Positions 24,117-32,786 of a DNA stretch of 64,000 nt are shown here, in pieces. This DNA comes from UBA3537 sp964219345 (lineage in GTDB: Bacteria; Bacteroidota; Bacteroidia; Flavobacteriales; Flavobacteriaceae). The position numbers were made by a program, and so were the translations under genes. The notes below the pieces were generated by a model that had not been told where the DNA came from, did no database searches, and saw only the letters and a program-made list of their open reading frames with translations. The stretch covers positions 124,001-188,000 of the forward strand of contig CAXPPN010000025.1 in the NCBI GenBank assembly GCA_964219345.1, in the 5' to 3' direction. The stretch's first letter is position 1; each line of letters begins with the position of its first letter.

Positions 24117-25398
24117 ATTTAGAATTCAATACTTCTACCAGCTGCTTAGTGCAATTTTTACGAGAAAAACGTTCTATATCTTTTGAAGCAACAGAAAGTG
24201 AATTGGTTTTGTAATTCTCAAAAAGCTCTAAAATATGTGTTTTTAATGCAGTTTCATTCTCATAATCGAAGTATCTTCCTGTTTGGGTGTCCTTTAAAAT
24301 AGACGGTATATCTGATTGTTTTGGGCCAAGGGCTAGAATTGGACGATTGGCATTGATATATTCAAATAATTTTCCTGGAATAATATACGACGCTTCTGTT
24401 GTATTGGCTTCAATAAGCAATAAGACTTGAGTTTTTCTTTGATACATAATAGCCTCATTATGAGTAACTGAGCCTACTATTTTTAAAAAAGAGGTAAGCT
24501 TTGCGGAGTCCATTGAGGCTTTGATATCTGCACTTACATTGCCTACAAGAACCAATTGAAAATTGGCCTTAAACTCTGGAAATTCTTCAATAAGTTCCGA
24601 AAGAACGTTCCACAATAGTGTGGGGTTTCTTTGATCAAAAAGAGAGCCTATATGTGTCAATGAAAATTTTGAATCTAAAGTAATTGAAGACACATTTTCG
24701 TCATCAAAACCATTAGTAATTACAGAAATGGGGGGTTGAGTGATTTTAGAAAACAACTGTTTTGTTTGCGAAGAAGTCACAATAATTTGATCTGATCTAT
24801 TCAACACTTGACGCTCCAATTTTAAATGTTTCTGTTGGGTATTCTGCGTTAAATTCAAGTTTTTGTGATAACTAATATCCGTCCAAGGATCTCTAAAATC
24901 GGCATACCAACGCAGTTTATGTTTCACTTTGAGTTGCATTCCAATAAGATGAACACTATGCGGCGGACCTGTAGTAATGATGGTGTCGATTTGATGTTTT
25001 GAAATGTACGATGATAAATATTTTACAGAGGGTTTTACCCAAAAAACACGAGCATCTGGAACAAAAAAATTACCACGAATATAAAGAAGAAAACGTTCAA
25101 AAAGACTTTGCTTTTTTGAATCTAGAATCCCTCCTTTTGACAATATATTGGTTTTTGATTTAAATAATAGACTCAAAAAACGAAGTGGTTCTTTTATGGG
25201 GTGTTTAAGCACTGTAATTTTAGAATCAACTTCTTGCAAAAGAGAAGAATCTAGGGTTGGATATAAGGGGTTTTCTGGACAGTATACAATAGGTTGAATA
25301 TTGAACTCAGGTAAATATTTAACAAACTTCAACCAACGCTGTACACCAGGTCCACCAGCAGGAGGCCAATAATATGTTATTATAAGCACCTTTTTCAT
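24115..25398 (-). CDS. GT4-like glycosyltransferase
   Basis: A 427-residue GT-B glycosyltransferase. The N-terminus KVLIITYYWPPAGGPGVQRW is the typical glycine-rich opening of GT4 enzymes that act on envelope polysaccharide. The middle has TTGPPHSVHLIG and WYADFRDPWTD, and the C-terminal nucleotide-sugar lobe includes GSLFDQRNP and the acidic YIIPGKLFEYINANRPILA block. There is no signal peptide. It overlaps the upstream YfhO gene by 4 bases (ATGA), indicating a common operon. The sugar donor is unknown. Confidence 0.88.
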   Translation of the reverse strand: MKKVLIITYYWPPAGGPGVQRWLKFVKYLPEFNIQPIVYCPENPLYPTLDSSLLQEVDSKITVLKHPIKEPLRFLSLLFKSKTNILSKGGILDSKKQSLFERFLLYIRGNFFVPDARVFWVKPSVKYLSSYISKHQIDTIITTGPPHSVHLIGMQLKVKHKLRWYADFRDPWTDISYHKNLNLTQNTQQKHLKLERQVLNRSDQIIVTSSQTKQLFSKITQPPISVITNGFDDENVSSITLDSKFSLTHIGSLFDQRNPTLLWNVLSELIEEFPEFKANFQLVLVGNVSADIKASMDSAKLTSFLKIVGSVTHNEAIMYQRKTQVLLLIEANTTEASYIIPGKLFEYINANRPILALGPKQSDIPSILKDTQTGRYFDYENETALKTHILELFENYKTNSLSVASKDIERFSRKNCTKQLVEVLNSK

Positions 25399-27800
25399 TT
25401 ATTTTTATAAATTAAAATAAAAGCACCTAAAATTAAAATCAAAAACACAATAGAACTTATAAGAGAAATCTTTGCGCCAGTATGCACCACTTGTGGTTTG
25501 AACTCAAACTTTATGGTGTGATTGCCTTTTGGAATTTCTAAACCTCTTAAGACATAGTTTACATTGTAATGAGGAACCTCTTGTCCATCAATAGTGACTT
25601 GCCACCCATTTTTGTAATAGTTTTCAGAAAAAACAGCAAAACCATCATTGCGATTAGTAGAAGAATAAACAAGTTTGTTTGGCGCATAATCTATCAATTC
25701 AATAGAGGCCTCTGAATCTATAGTATAGCTTTTTGATTCATGGTGTTTTTTGTTTAAAACTGCTGAAATTTTAGTTTTTAACGTGTCAAGCGCTCGAATT
25801 TCTGCATCGGCATTGGAAACGGCTGTTAGCGTATTTATAAACCATGCATTGCCATTAATTTGATCATTTTCAACATATTGTAACTGATTATCATCGTCCC
25901 TGTAAATGATGTATTTGGTGTTAAGCATATTAAAGACCTCTGGATTTCCTTTTTCAATGTGAAACGACATTAGCTCATTGAAACGGCGCATTTTGGCCGC
26001 ATGATAACCACTTATAGAATTGTGAAAATAAGACGCTTTTGTAGAAGCATCAGAAGTGTCATACACCTTAAAAATATCCTTGTCTTTCAAAATTTCTTTA
26101 TCAATTGAAGTGGCTGTGTAAGGTTTATCAACTTTTACAGCAGATACAAAGTTATCGTTGTTGACATAACGTCGATCAACGGCAACTAAATCGAATACAA
26201 TCAAAACACCAAGGATTACAAGAGTTATGTTTTTATTTATTTTATGTTGAAGGTAAAACCATAAGGTTGCAGAGGCAACTGCAATAAGAGCAATCGTTCT
26301 TATCGAATCGTTGCTTAATAGCTGTATGCGGTCTTTGCGTAATGCTTTTACAAAATCGACACCATAGAATTTTTGATATTGCCCATCGCGAAGCCCTACA
26401 AAATCAAACAAACTCGTTTTGAACAACAAGAATATTGTAGTTAAACCAAGAATTGAAAATGCAGCATACTTGAGCGCCTTTAGTTTTTGTGATTCTGATG
26501 TATCATCTGAAAAAAACTTACTGAGACCTAGCATGGCCAAAACAGGAATACAAAGCTCTAGAATAACCTGAATAGAACTTACCGCTCTAAATTTATTATA
26601 AAGAGGTACATAATCGATAAACAAGTCTGTGAGTGCTGAAAAGTTTTTCCCAAAGGATAGCAATAAGGATAAAATTATTGCCGAAACTAGCCACCATTTA
26701 TGTTGTTCTCTATATAAAGTTAGGGCAAGCAAAAACAAAAAAATAGGAACTGCACCCACATATGCTGGAGCTTCAACAATAGGTTGTTCGCCCCAGTACA
26801 TTGGTGCTTGTTTTATTTCATTTCGCGCTTGTAATGCTGTTGCTCCCAAAGTTTTATAGGCTTTGTAGGTTTCAGAATTTGTATCTAATTCTTCTGTAGA
26901 TCCACCCCCCATAAATCGGGGAATTAATAAATTAAAACTTTCTATAATACCATAACTAAATTGGGTAATATATTCTTTTTCTAAGCCCGTTGTTTGAGGT
27001 CTTGGAGTACCGTCGGGAAGTATAGATAATTCACTTTGACTACGAGTACTTTCTTTGACATATTCACTAGTGGCAAGTAGGTTAGCAGCGTTCATCCCTA
27101 CTGCCAAAATAGCGGCACAAAATAGCACAACTGTAGATTTCAAAAATCTTGGTAGTTCTTTCTCTCTAAATGCTATAATTAAATAAGAAAGACCTAAAAA
27201 TAAAATAACAAATAACAGGTAATATGTCATTTGTGGATGATTTGTGACAATTTCTAAACCAGAAGCCAGTGTCGTAAGAATAAATCCTAACAAATAGCGT
27301 TTTTGAAAGACTAAAATTATACCAGATAAAACAAATGGCATATAAGCAATAGCATGGGCTTTGGCATTATGACCTACTCCTAAAATTATAATTAAATAGG
27401 TGGAAAACCCAAATGCGAGCGCACCAAGTGCTGACACACGAAAATCTTGACCCAAAACCAAGAGAAGGATATAAAATCCTATGAAGTAAAGTAATAGATA
27501 ATCTGCAGGTCTAGGCAAAAAACGTAAGGCTAGATCTAATTTTTTGATATAATTGTTAGGATATTTTGCACCCAACTGATAGGTAGGCATTCCCCCAAAA
27601 GCACTATTAGTCCAATAGGTTTCAGTATCATTTGATGCTCTAAAATCGATATGCTGTTTGGCCATACCGGTGTATTGAACAATATCGCTTTGAATTATTT
27701 TTTTGCCTTGCAAAATCGGACTAAAATAGGCCAAAGAAAGTAATATAAAACCAATAAAAACAAGTAGATGTTTGACGTATTTTTTGAGTAATTGATTCAT
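25395..27800 (-). CDS. YfhO family membrane protein (GT-C-like)
   Basis: About 801 residues with 11-13 membrane helices and a C-terminal extracytoplasmic domain. Family hallmarks are the early HIDFRASNDTETYWTNSAFGGMPTYQ loop region, YFIGFYILLLVL, the LGVGHNAKAHAIAYMPFVLS stretch, and the final ENYYKNGWQVTIDGQEV motif of the lumenal domain. YfhO proteins are GT-C-type enzymes or carriers for lipid-linked sugars; in Gram-positives one transfers sugar onto teichoic acids. Start ATG at 27800; an ATG two codons earlier (27806) is possible. It is coupled to the GT4-like enzyme, so both probably act in one surface glycan pathway. Confidence 0.88.
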   Translation of the reverse strand: MNQLLKKYVKHLLVFIGFILLSLAYFSPILQGKKIIQSDIVQYTGMAKQHIDFRASNDTETYWTNSAFGGMPTYQLGAKYPNNYIKKLDLALRFLPRPADYLLLYFIGFYILLLVLGQDFRVSALGALAFGFSTYLIIILGVGHNAKAHAIAYMPFVLSGIILVFQKRYLLGFILTTLASGLEIVTNHPQMTYYLLFVILFLGLSYLIIAFREKELPRFLKSTVVLFCAAILAVGMNAANLLATSEYVKESTRSQSELSILPDGTPRPQTTGLEKEYITQFSYGIIESFNLLIPRFMGGGSTEELDTNSETYKAYKTLGATALQARNEIKQAPMYWGEQPIVEAPAYVGAVPIFLFLLALTLYREQHKWWLVSAIILSLLLSFGKNFSALTDLFIDYVPLYNKFRAVSSIQVILELCIPVLAMLGLSKFFSDDTSESQKLKALKYAAFSILGLTTIFLLFKTSLFDFVGLRDGQYQKFYGVDFVKALRKDRIQLLSNDSIRTIALIAVASATLWFYLQHKINKNITLVILGVLIVFDLVAVDRRYVNNDNFVSAVKVDKPYTATSIDKEILKDKDIFKVYDTSDASTKASYFHNSISGYHAAKMRRFNELMSFHIEKGNPEVFNMLNTKYIIYRDDDNQLQYVENDQINGNAWFINTLTAVSNADAEIRALDTLKTKISAVLNKKHHESKSYTIDSEASIELIDYAPNKLVYSSTNRNDGFAVFSENYYKNGWQVTIDGQEVPHYNVNYVLRGLEIPKGNHTIKFEFKPQVVHTGAKISLISSIVFLILILGAFILIYKNK

Positions 27801-27810
27801 AATCATTTAA

Positions 27811-28074
27811 TTAATCTACCTCTTCATAATCAACATACTCTCCTACATCTTTATTAGATGAATGTTTTTTGGGTGATTTATCTATAGATATTTCACCTTC
27901 TTTTTGAGTTGGATTTGTTGGTGCATTCTGATGAAATTGACGCTCCATTTTACGAGCAATAGCACGCAAAAAAAAGGGGGCCAAAAGACGCATTACATAT
28001 TTGAAAATGGTATAAAACAAAACTATTATAAGAATAGTTTTGGCTAAGCCAACAATAGATGCCGTTTGAATCAT
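27811..28074 (-). CDS. DUF4834 family small membrane protein
   Basis: An 87-residue protein matching DUF4834: an N-terminal membrane helix (GLAKTILIIVLFYTIFKYVM), then LLAPFFLRAIARKMERQFHQ and a polar C-terminus ending EYVDYEEVD. It is restricted to Bacteroidota and of unknown function. The ATG at 28074 is favoured over a TTG at 28083. It lies upstream of the YfhO gene with a gap of about ten bases and likely heads the same operon. Confidence 0.85.
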   Translation of the reverse strand: MIQTASIVGLAKTILIIVLFYTIFKYVMRLLAPFFLRAIARKMERQFHQNAPTNPTQKEGEISIDKSPKKHSSNKDVGEYVDYEEVD

Positions 28075-28168
28075 AAGTAACAAGTTTGCTCAAAAATACA
28101 ATTCTTTAATTTATTTTTAAGGATTAATAAAGCAATGAATACCAAAAAGCACCAAAATACGTTTTTAA

Positions 28169-28202
28169 TTGTATATGATTTATTTAAAAATATGTAGATT
28201 TG
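28169..28202 (+). promoter_or_regulatory. Promoter with TTG -33 and TAGATTTG -7 for the outer-membrane protein gene
   Basis: TTG at 28169-28171 and TAGATTTG at 28195-28202 are 23 bases apart. Initiation near 28209 would place the start at the ATG 28220, which argues against the longer frame beginning at 28169. Confidence 0.55.
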
Positions 28203-28219
28203 ATAAAAGCAAAACAACA

Positions 28220-29197
28220 ATGACCTCAATCTTTAAAAACACCCTTATTTTTTTATTGTGCTATACAGCCTCTGTTCATGCACAATACACTGATGTAATT
28301 AATTCTAATCGCCCAGGGGCTTCACAAACAGCATTTTCAGTAGGGATAAACGTATTACAGTTTGAAGTTGGTCCTTTTTTAATGAATGAAAAAAGAACTC
28401 CTTACCCGTCCTATGAAGTCAAAGGTTTTGGTGTAGACTTTGCTGCTCATTATGGGTTTTTCAAGGAAGCCCTAGAGGTTAATCTTCAAGGAACATATCA
28501 AAGGGATACAAAAACATACACTTTTGGTACTCCTGTTGAAAGCAAAAGAGCAAACTTTAAAAATCTAAATTTAGGAGCAAAATACTTAGTTTACGATCCC
28601 AACAAAAATAGAGAGGAAAAAATAAACGTCTACAGTTATCATGCAAATCGGGGATTCAAATGGAGACATCTTATTCCGGCAGTTGCCTTATCGGCTGGTG
28701 TAAATTATGATACAAAAGATAATCCTTACACCGCAGGTGGTATAGAAGGATTGAGCTACCGAGCAGCACTTATTACACAAAATAATTTTTATGGCGGATG
28801 GGTTTTTGTAACTAATTTAATGATGGATCGCATAAGTTCAGATCAACAAGATTTGCACTACATTCTTACGCTAACGCATTCTTTCAATCCAAAATGGGCT
28901 GTTTTTGTCGAAAAACATGGTATAAAAAGTGATTTTTATGCTGACAATCTTGTACGTTTTGGTGGTGGATATCTCTTTAACAAAGATCTACAATTTGACA
29001 CGGCAATCACATTAAATTTTAAAGACACACCATCTGTTTTTAGTGTTAATATTGGCGTTTCATACAGAATAGATCGTCATGTAGATAAACCAAAAATTAA
29101 TAATAATAGTTCAGCAAAAGATCAAAATAAAAGAAAATCACGCTCCAAAAAAAAGAAATCAAAAAAGAAAAAAGTTGAAGATTTTGACGAAGGTTAA
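28220..29197 (+). CDS. Outer-membrane beta-barrel protein, transporter (phenol MetA-like) family
   Basis: About 325 residues with signal peptide MTSIFKNTLIFLLCYTASVHA. The mature part opens QYTDVINSNRPGASQTAFSVG, the signature of the Bacteroidota transporter family related to MetA-pathway porin-like barrels, and has alternating aromatic/polar strands to about residue 290. The C-terminus is a striking lysine-rich tail (KRKSRSKKKKSKKKKVEDFDEG) that may interact with surface polyanions. The substrate is unknown. Start chosen from the promoter and signal peptide. The GNAT gene follows after 5 bases in the same direction. Confidence 0.82.
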   Translation: MTSIFKNTLIFLLCYTASVHAQYTDVINSNRPGASQTAFSVGINVLQFEVGPFLMNEKRTPYPSYEVKGFGVDFAAHYGFFKEALEVNLQGTYQRDTKTYTFGTPVESKRANFKNLNLGAKYLVYDPNKNREEKINVYSYHANRGFKWRHLIPAVALSAGVNYDTKDNPYTAGGIEGLSYRAALITQNNFYGGWVFVTNLMMDRISSDQQDLHYILTLTHSFNPKWAVFVEKHGIKSDFYADNLVRFGGGYLFNKDLQFDTAITLNFKDTPSVFSVNIGVSYRIDRHVDKPKINNNSSAKDQNKRKSRSKKKKSKKKKVEDFDEG

Positions 29198-29202
29198 ATT
29201 TT

Positions 29203-30318
29203 ATGATTGAAATAAAAGAAGTTGGTTCTAAAGAAGAAATAAAAGCATTTGTAAAATTTCCATTTGAATTATATAAGAGTTCTCCATATTGGGTACCTCC
29301 CATTATAAGTGAAGAAATTTCAGTATTTGATAAAACTAAAAATCCAATTCTGCAAGATGGAGAAGTTCGTCTTTTTTTGGCATACAAAAACAATGTCATT
29401 GTAGGACGTGTGGCAGCTATTGTCAACTGGATTGAAATCAATGAGCAAAACGTAAAAAAAATGCGCTTTGGATGGTTTGACTTTATTGATAACAAAGAAG
29501 TTAGTAAAGCATTACTAAATAAAGTTTCTGAAATTGGAAAACTACATCAACTTGAGTATTTGGAAGGTCCTGTTGGATTTTCAAATTTGGATAAAGTTGG
29601 TGTGCTTACATATGGTTTCGATGAAATTGGAACGATGATTTCTTGGTATAATCATCCCTATTATGCTTCGCATTTAGAAACGAACAACTTTACTATTGAA
29701 AAAGAATACTTAGAACATAAACACGCTTTTTCTGATATAAAAATTGAAAAATTCAAGCGTTTAGGCGAGGTCATTAAAAAACGATACGGTCTTAAATCTT
29801 TAAATTTTACTTCAACAAAAGAAGTCATGGTTTATGCAGATAAAATGTTTGATTTATTCAACTTGAGCTATTCAAAACTATCTTCATTTGTAAAAATCAC
29901 AGAGCTTCAAAAAGCCTATATGAAAAAGAAGTTTTTGAATTTTATTAATCCAGAATATATCAAGTTTGTCGTTGATTCAAATGATGAAATTCTTGCCTTT
30001 GCGGTTGTAATGCCTTCTTTTGCAAAAGCACTACAACAGATAAAAGGAAAGTTGTTTCCATTTGGATTTTTAAAAATATTGAAAGCTAAAAAAACTAAAT
30101 CTGTAAATTTCTTTTTAATTGGAGTACATCCAGATTATCAAAACAAAGGAGTTCATGCACTCATTTTTAGTGAGTACCACAAAACTTTTGAAGCTAAAGG
30201 AATCACAGAATGCAGAAGGACTCCCGAACTTTCAGACAATCTTGAAATTCATAAATTATGGCGTGATTTTAATCCACAACTGATTAAAAAACGCTGTACG
30301 TACAGAAAAAATTTATAA
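29203..30318 (+). CDS. GNAT-superfamily acyltransferase next to the alpha-oxoamine synthase
   Basis: A 371-residue protein with a GNAT fold. The acetyl-CoA-binding motif is visible as FFLIGVHPDYQNKGVHALIF (QxxGxG/A-type pattern), with an early KNNVIVGRVAAIVNWIE strand. Its N-terminus (MIEIKEVGSKEEIKAFVKFPF) is a family I recognise as conserved in Bacteroidota and commonly labelled only as hypothetical. It converges end to end on a serine-palmitoyltransferase-like gene. Bacterial ceramide synthases are GNAT proteins, so an N-acyltransferase acting on the base made next door is a reasonable but unproven guess. Confidence 0.75.
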   Translation: MIEIKEVGSKEEIKAFVKFPFELYKSSPYWVPPIISEEISVFDKTKNPILQDGEVRLFLAYKNNVIVGRVAAIVNWIEINEQNVKKMRFGWFDFIDNKEVSKALLNKVSEIGKLHQLEYLEGPVGFSNLDKVGVLTYGFDEIGTMISWYNHPYYASHLETNNFTIEKEYLEHKHAFSDIKIEKFKRLGEVIKKRYGLKSLNFTSTKEVMVYADKMFDLFNLSYSKLSSFVKITELQKAYMKKKFLNFINPEYIKFVVDSNDEILAFAVVMPSFAKALQQIKGKLFPFGFLKILKAKKTKSVNFFLIGVHPDYQNKGVHALIFSEYHKTFEAKGITECRRTPELSDNLEIHKLWRDFNPQLIKKRCTYRKNL

Positions 30319-30320
30319 AA

Positions 30321-31580
30321 TTACTCGCCCATGGCTGCAGATACTGCAGCGGAAAGTCTTTTGTAAAGTCCAGAATTTAGTCGTTCTCTAATGCTAGAAA
30401 ATGCTTGAAGTGTTTCTTCTACATCTTCAAGTGTATGCATTGCTGTTGGTATCATTCGTAACAGAATCAATCCTTTGGGGATAACAGGGTACACAACAAT
30501 GGAACAGAAAATTCCGTGATTTTCTCGTAAATCTTTTACCAATGCCATTGCTTCAGGAATACTACCTTTCAGGTAAACTGGGGTCACACAACTTTGAGTT
30601 GTTCCAATATCAAACCCTCGTTCTTTAAGTCCAGATTGAAGCGCATCAACAATTTTCCAAAGATTTTGTTTAAGCTCAGGCATAGTTCGAATCATGTCTA
30701 AACGCTTTAGAGCACCTTTAACTAATTGCATTTGCAATGATTTTGCAAACATTTGTGAGCGTAAATTATATTTTAAATAATCAATAATTTCTTGATCTGC
30801 TGCAATAAATGCACCAGTACTTGCCATAGATTTTGCAAAAGTTGCAAAATATACATCTATGTCGTCTTGAACGCCTTGTTCCTCACCTGCTCCTGCGCCA
30901 GTTGCTCCTAATGTTCCAAAGCCATGTGCATCATCAACAAGAAAACGGAAATTATATTTTTTCTTCAAGGCTGCAATTTCTTTGAGTTGCCCTTGTTCTC
31001 CACGCATACCAAAAACACCTTCTGATATTACAAGAATACCACCACCTGTTTGCTCTGCCATTTTGGTAGCACGTTCTAAGTTTTTTTCTAAGCTTTCAAT
31101 ATCATTATGCTTATATGTAAAGCGTTTTCCCATATGTAAACGCACACCGTCAATGATACATGCATGAGCATCAACATCATAAACAATGATATCATCCTTA
31201 CCAACAAGGGCATCAATTGTTGACATAATGCCTTGGTAGCCAAAGTTTAAAACATAAGCTGCTTCCTTATTAACGAATGCTGCTAGTTCTTGTTGTAATT
31301 GCTCGTGTAGTTCTGTATGTCCAGACATCATTCGAGCTCCCATTGGATAGGCAGAACCATATTCGCCTGAAGCGGCAGCATCAACCTCACGTACTTCTGG
31401 ATGATTGGCAAGACCCAAATAATCATTTATACTCCAGGTGATGACGTCTTTACCTTGAAATTTCATACGATTAGAAATCTGTCCTTCTAATTTTGGAAAT
31501 ACAAAATAACCTTCTGCTTGACTAGCCCACTTCCCTAATGGCCCTTTGTCTTTATATATCTTCTCAAATAAATCTCTCAT
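30321..31580 (-). CDS. Alpha-oxoamine synthase, candidate cysteate-C-fatty acyltransferase (capnine synthesis)
   Basis: A 419-residue PLP-dependent enzyme of the serine palmitoyltransferase/KBL/AONS family, condensing an amino acid with an acyl thioester with loss of CO2. It has the cofactor loop LNFGYQG, the DDAHGFGTLG block, and the PLP lysine in FAKSMASTGAF. The family includes Fjoh_2419 of Flavobacterium johnsoniae, shown to make the sulfonolipid base capnine from cysteate. Close overall resemblance makes the same role likely here, but serine or alanine as substrate cannot be excluded. The CysK-like gene lies upstream on the same strand. Confidence 0.82.
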   Translation of the reverse strand: MRDLFEKIYKDKGPLGKWASQAEGYFVFPKLEGQISNRMKFQGKDVITWSINDYLGLANHPEVREVDAAASGEYGSAYPMGARMMSGHTELHEQLQQELAAFVNKEAAYVLNFGYQGIMSTIDALVGKDDIIVYDVDAHACIIDGVRLHMGKRFTYKHNDIESLEKNLERATKMAEQTGGGILVISEGVFGMRGEQGQLKEIAALKKKYNFRFLVDDAHGFGTLGATGAGAGEEQGVQDDIDVYFATFAKSMASTGAFIAADQEIIDYLKYNLRSQMFAKSLQMQLVKGALKRLDMIRTMPELKQNLWKIVDALQSGLKERGFDIGTTQSCVTPVYLKGSIPEAMALVKDLRENHGIFCSIVVYPVIPKGLILLRMIPTAMHTLEDVEETLQAFSSIRERLNSGLYKRLSAAVSAAMGE

Positions 31581-31616
31581 CTAAGTTTTTGTGTTGGTTT
31601 AGTTTTCAAAATTATG

Positions 31617-31624
31617 CAATAATA
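31617..31624 (-). promoter_or_regulatory. Candidate -7 box (TAATTTTG) for the alpha-oxoamine synthase gene
   Basis: On the minus strand this reads TAATTTTG, matching TAnnTTTG, 37 bases before the ATG at 31580. A TTG complement lies 14 bases further upstream, shorter than the usual spacing. Confidence 0.35.
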
Positions 31625-31697
31625 TATTCAAAACATAATGATTTGTAAATTTATAAAGTTCCGTAGAAAATTAAGTTGGGGTAAAAAAATAGCTCGG

Positions 31698-32744
31698 TTA
31701 TTTAACGTATTCAATGGGTTTGATTGAAGGCTTGAGTGTTTCGTCCATAAACCCTTGATCTTTCATCCATTTATCATTAAAAACTTTACTCATATATCGT
31801 GAGCCATGATCTGGAAAAATCATCACTACAACATCGGATTCAACCCATAAAGATTGTTCTTGCAATTGCTTAACTGCTTGTACAACAGCTCCAGACGTAT
31901 AGCCGCCAAAAATGCCTTCGGTATGAGCCAATTCTCGGGCAGTATGTGCACTGTCTTCGTCTGTAACTTTTATAAATTGATCAATTACATCAAAATCAGT
32001 GGCCGTTGGAATTAAATTTTTTCCTAATCCTTCAATGCGGTACGGATAAATTTCATTGGCATCAAATTCACGGGTTTCGTGGTATTTTTTGATTACCGAA
32101 CCATAAGCATCTACTCCAATAATTTTGATGTCTGGATTTTGTGATTTTAAATATTGTGCTGTTCCAGAAATCGTACCTCCTGTTCCACTGCAGGCCACTA
32201 AATGAGTGATTTTTCCGTTGGTTTGATTCCAAATCTCTGGACCTGTTGTTTTAAAATGGGCTTCTGTATTTAAGGCATTAAAATATTGATTGATATAAAC
32301 TGATCCTTCAATTTCATTATGTAAGCGTTTTGCAACTTCATAATATGAACGTGGATCATCTGACTTTACATTGGCTGGACAAACATACACCTTTGCGCCC
32401 ATACTTTTAAGCATATCAATCTTATCTGGAGATGACTTTGAACTTACTGCCAAAATACAATCATAACCTTTGATAATACTTACCATTGCAATACTAAAAC
32501 CTGTATTTCCTGATGTTGTTTCAATAATTGTATCGCCAGGCTTCAAAATACCTTTTCTTTCGGCTTCCTCAATGATGTACAATGCAATACGATCTTTAGA
32601 AGATTGCCCAGGATTGAAAGCCTCTAGCTTTGCTATGTAAGTTCCAGGAAAGTTTTTTGTAATATGATTGAGCTTTACAAGTGGTGTATTTCCCACAAGC
32701 TCCAAAACATTATTATAAATTTTACATTGTTGATCTAACGACAT
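31698..32744 (-). CDS. PLP-dependent cysteine-synthase-fold enzyme, candidate cysteate synthase
   Basis: A 348-residue fold-type II PLP enzyme of the CysK/CBS group. It has ELVGNTPLVKLN at the start, the PLP lysine in NPGQSSKDR, the substrate loop ETTSGNTGFS, and the phosphate-binding loop SGTGGTISG. Such enzymes add a nucleophile (sulfide, sulfite or homocysteine) to an activated serine. The position beside a capnine-type alpha-oxoamine synthase suggests it could supply cysteate from sulfite, but ordinary cysteine synthase or cystathionine beta-synthase activity remains possible. It has its own -7 box. Confidence 0.82.
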   Translation of the reverse strand: MSLDQQCKIYNNVLELVGNTPLVKLNHITKNFPGTYIAKLEAFNPGQSSKDRIALYIIEEAERKGILKPGDTIIETTSGNTGFSIAMVSIIKGYDCILAVSSKSSPDKIDMLKSMGAKVYVCPANVKSDDPRSYYEVAKRLHNEIEGSVYINQYFNALNTEAHFKTTGPEIWNQTNGKITHLVACSGTGGTISGTAQYLKSQNPDIKIIGVDAYGSVIKKYHETREFDANEIYPYRIEGLGKNLIPTATDFDVIDQFIKVTDEDSAHTARELAHTEGIFGGYTSGAVVQAVKQLQEQSLWVESDVVVMIFPDHGSRYMSKVFNDKWMKDQGFMDETLKPSIKPIEYVK

Positions 32745-32761
32745 ACAATTGGTTTAGACTA

Positions 32762-32769
32762 CAAAAATA
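32762..32769 (-). promoter_or_regulatory. Candidate -7 box (TATTTTTG) for the CysK-like gene
   Basis: On the minus strand this reads TATTTTTG, 17 bases before the ATG at 32744, consistent with TAnnTTTG and a short leader. The -33 element is not evident at normal spacing. Confidence 0.4.
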
Positions 32770-32786
32770 AGGATTTTTTTCAAATT

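Noticed and set aside
30330..30360. CTGCAG repeats near the end of the alpha-oxoamine synthase as a terminator
   Set aside because: They lie inside the coding sequence (Ala/Val codons near the C-terminus) and no T run follows.
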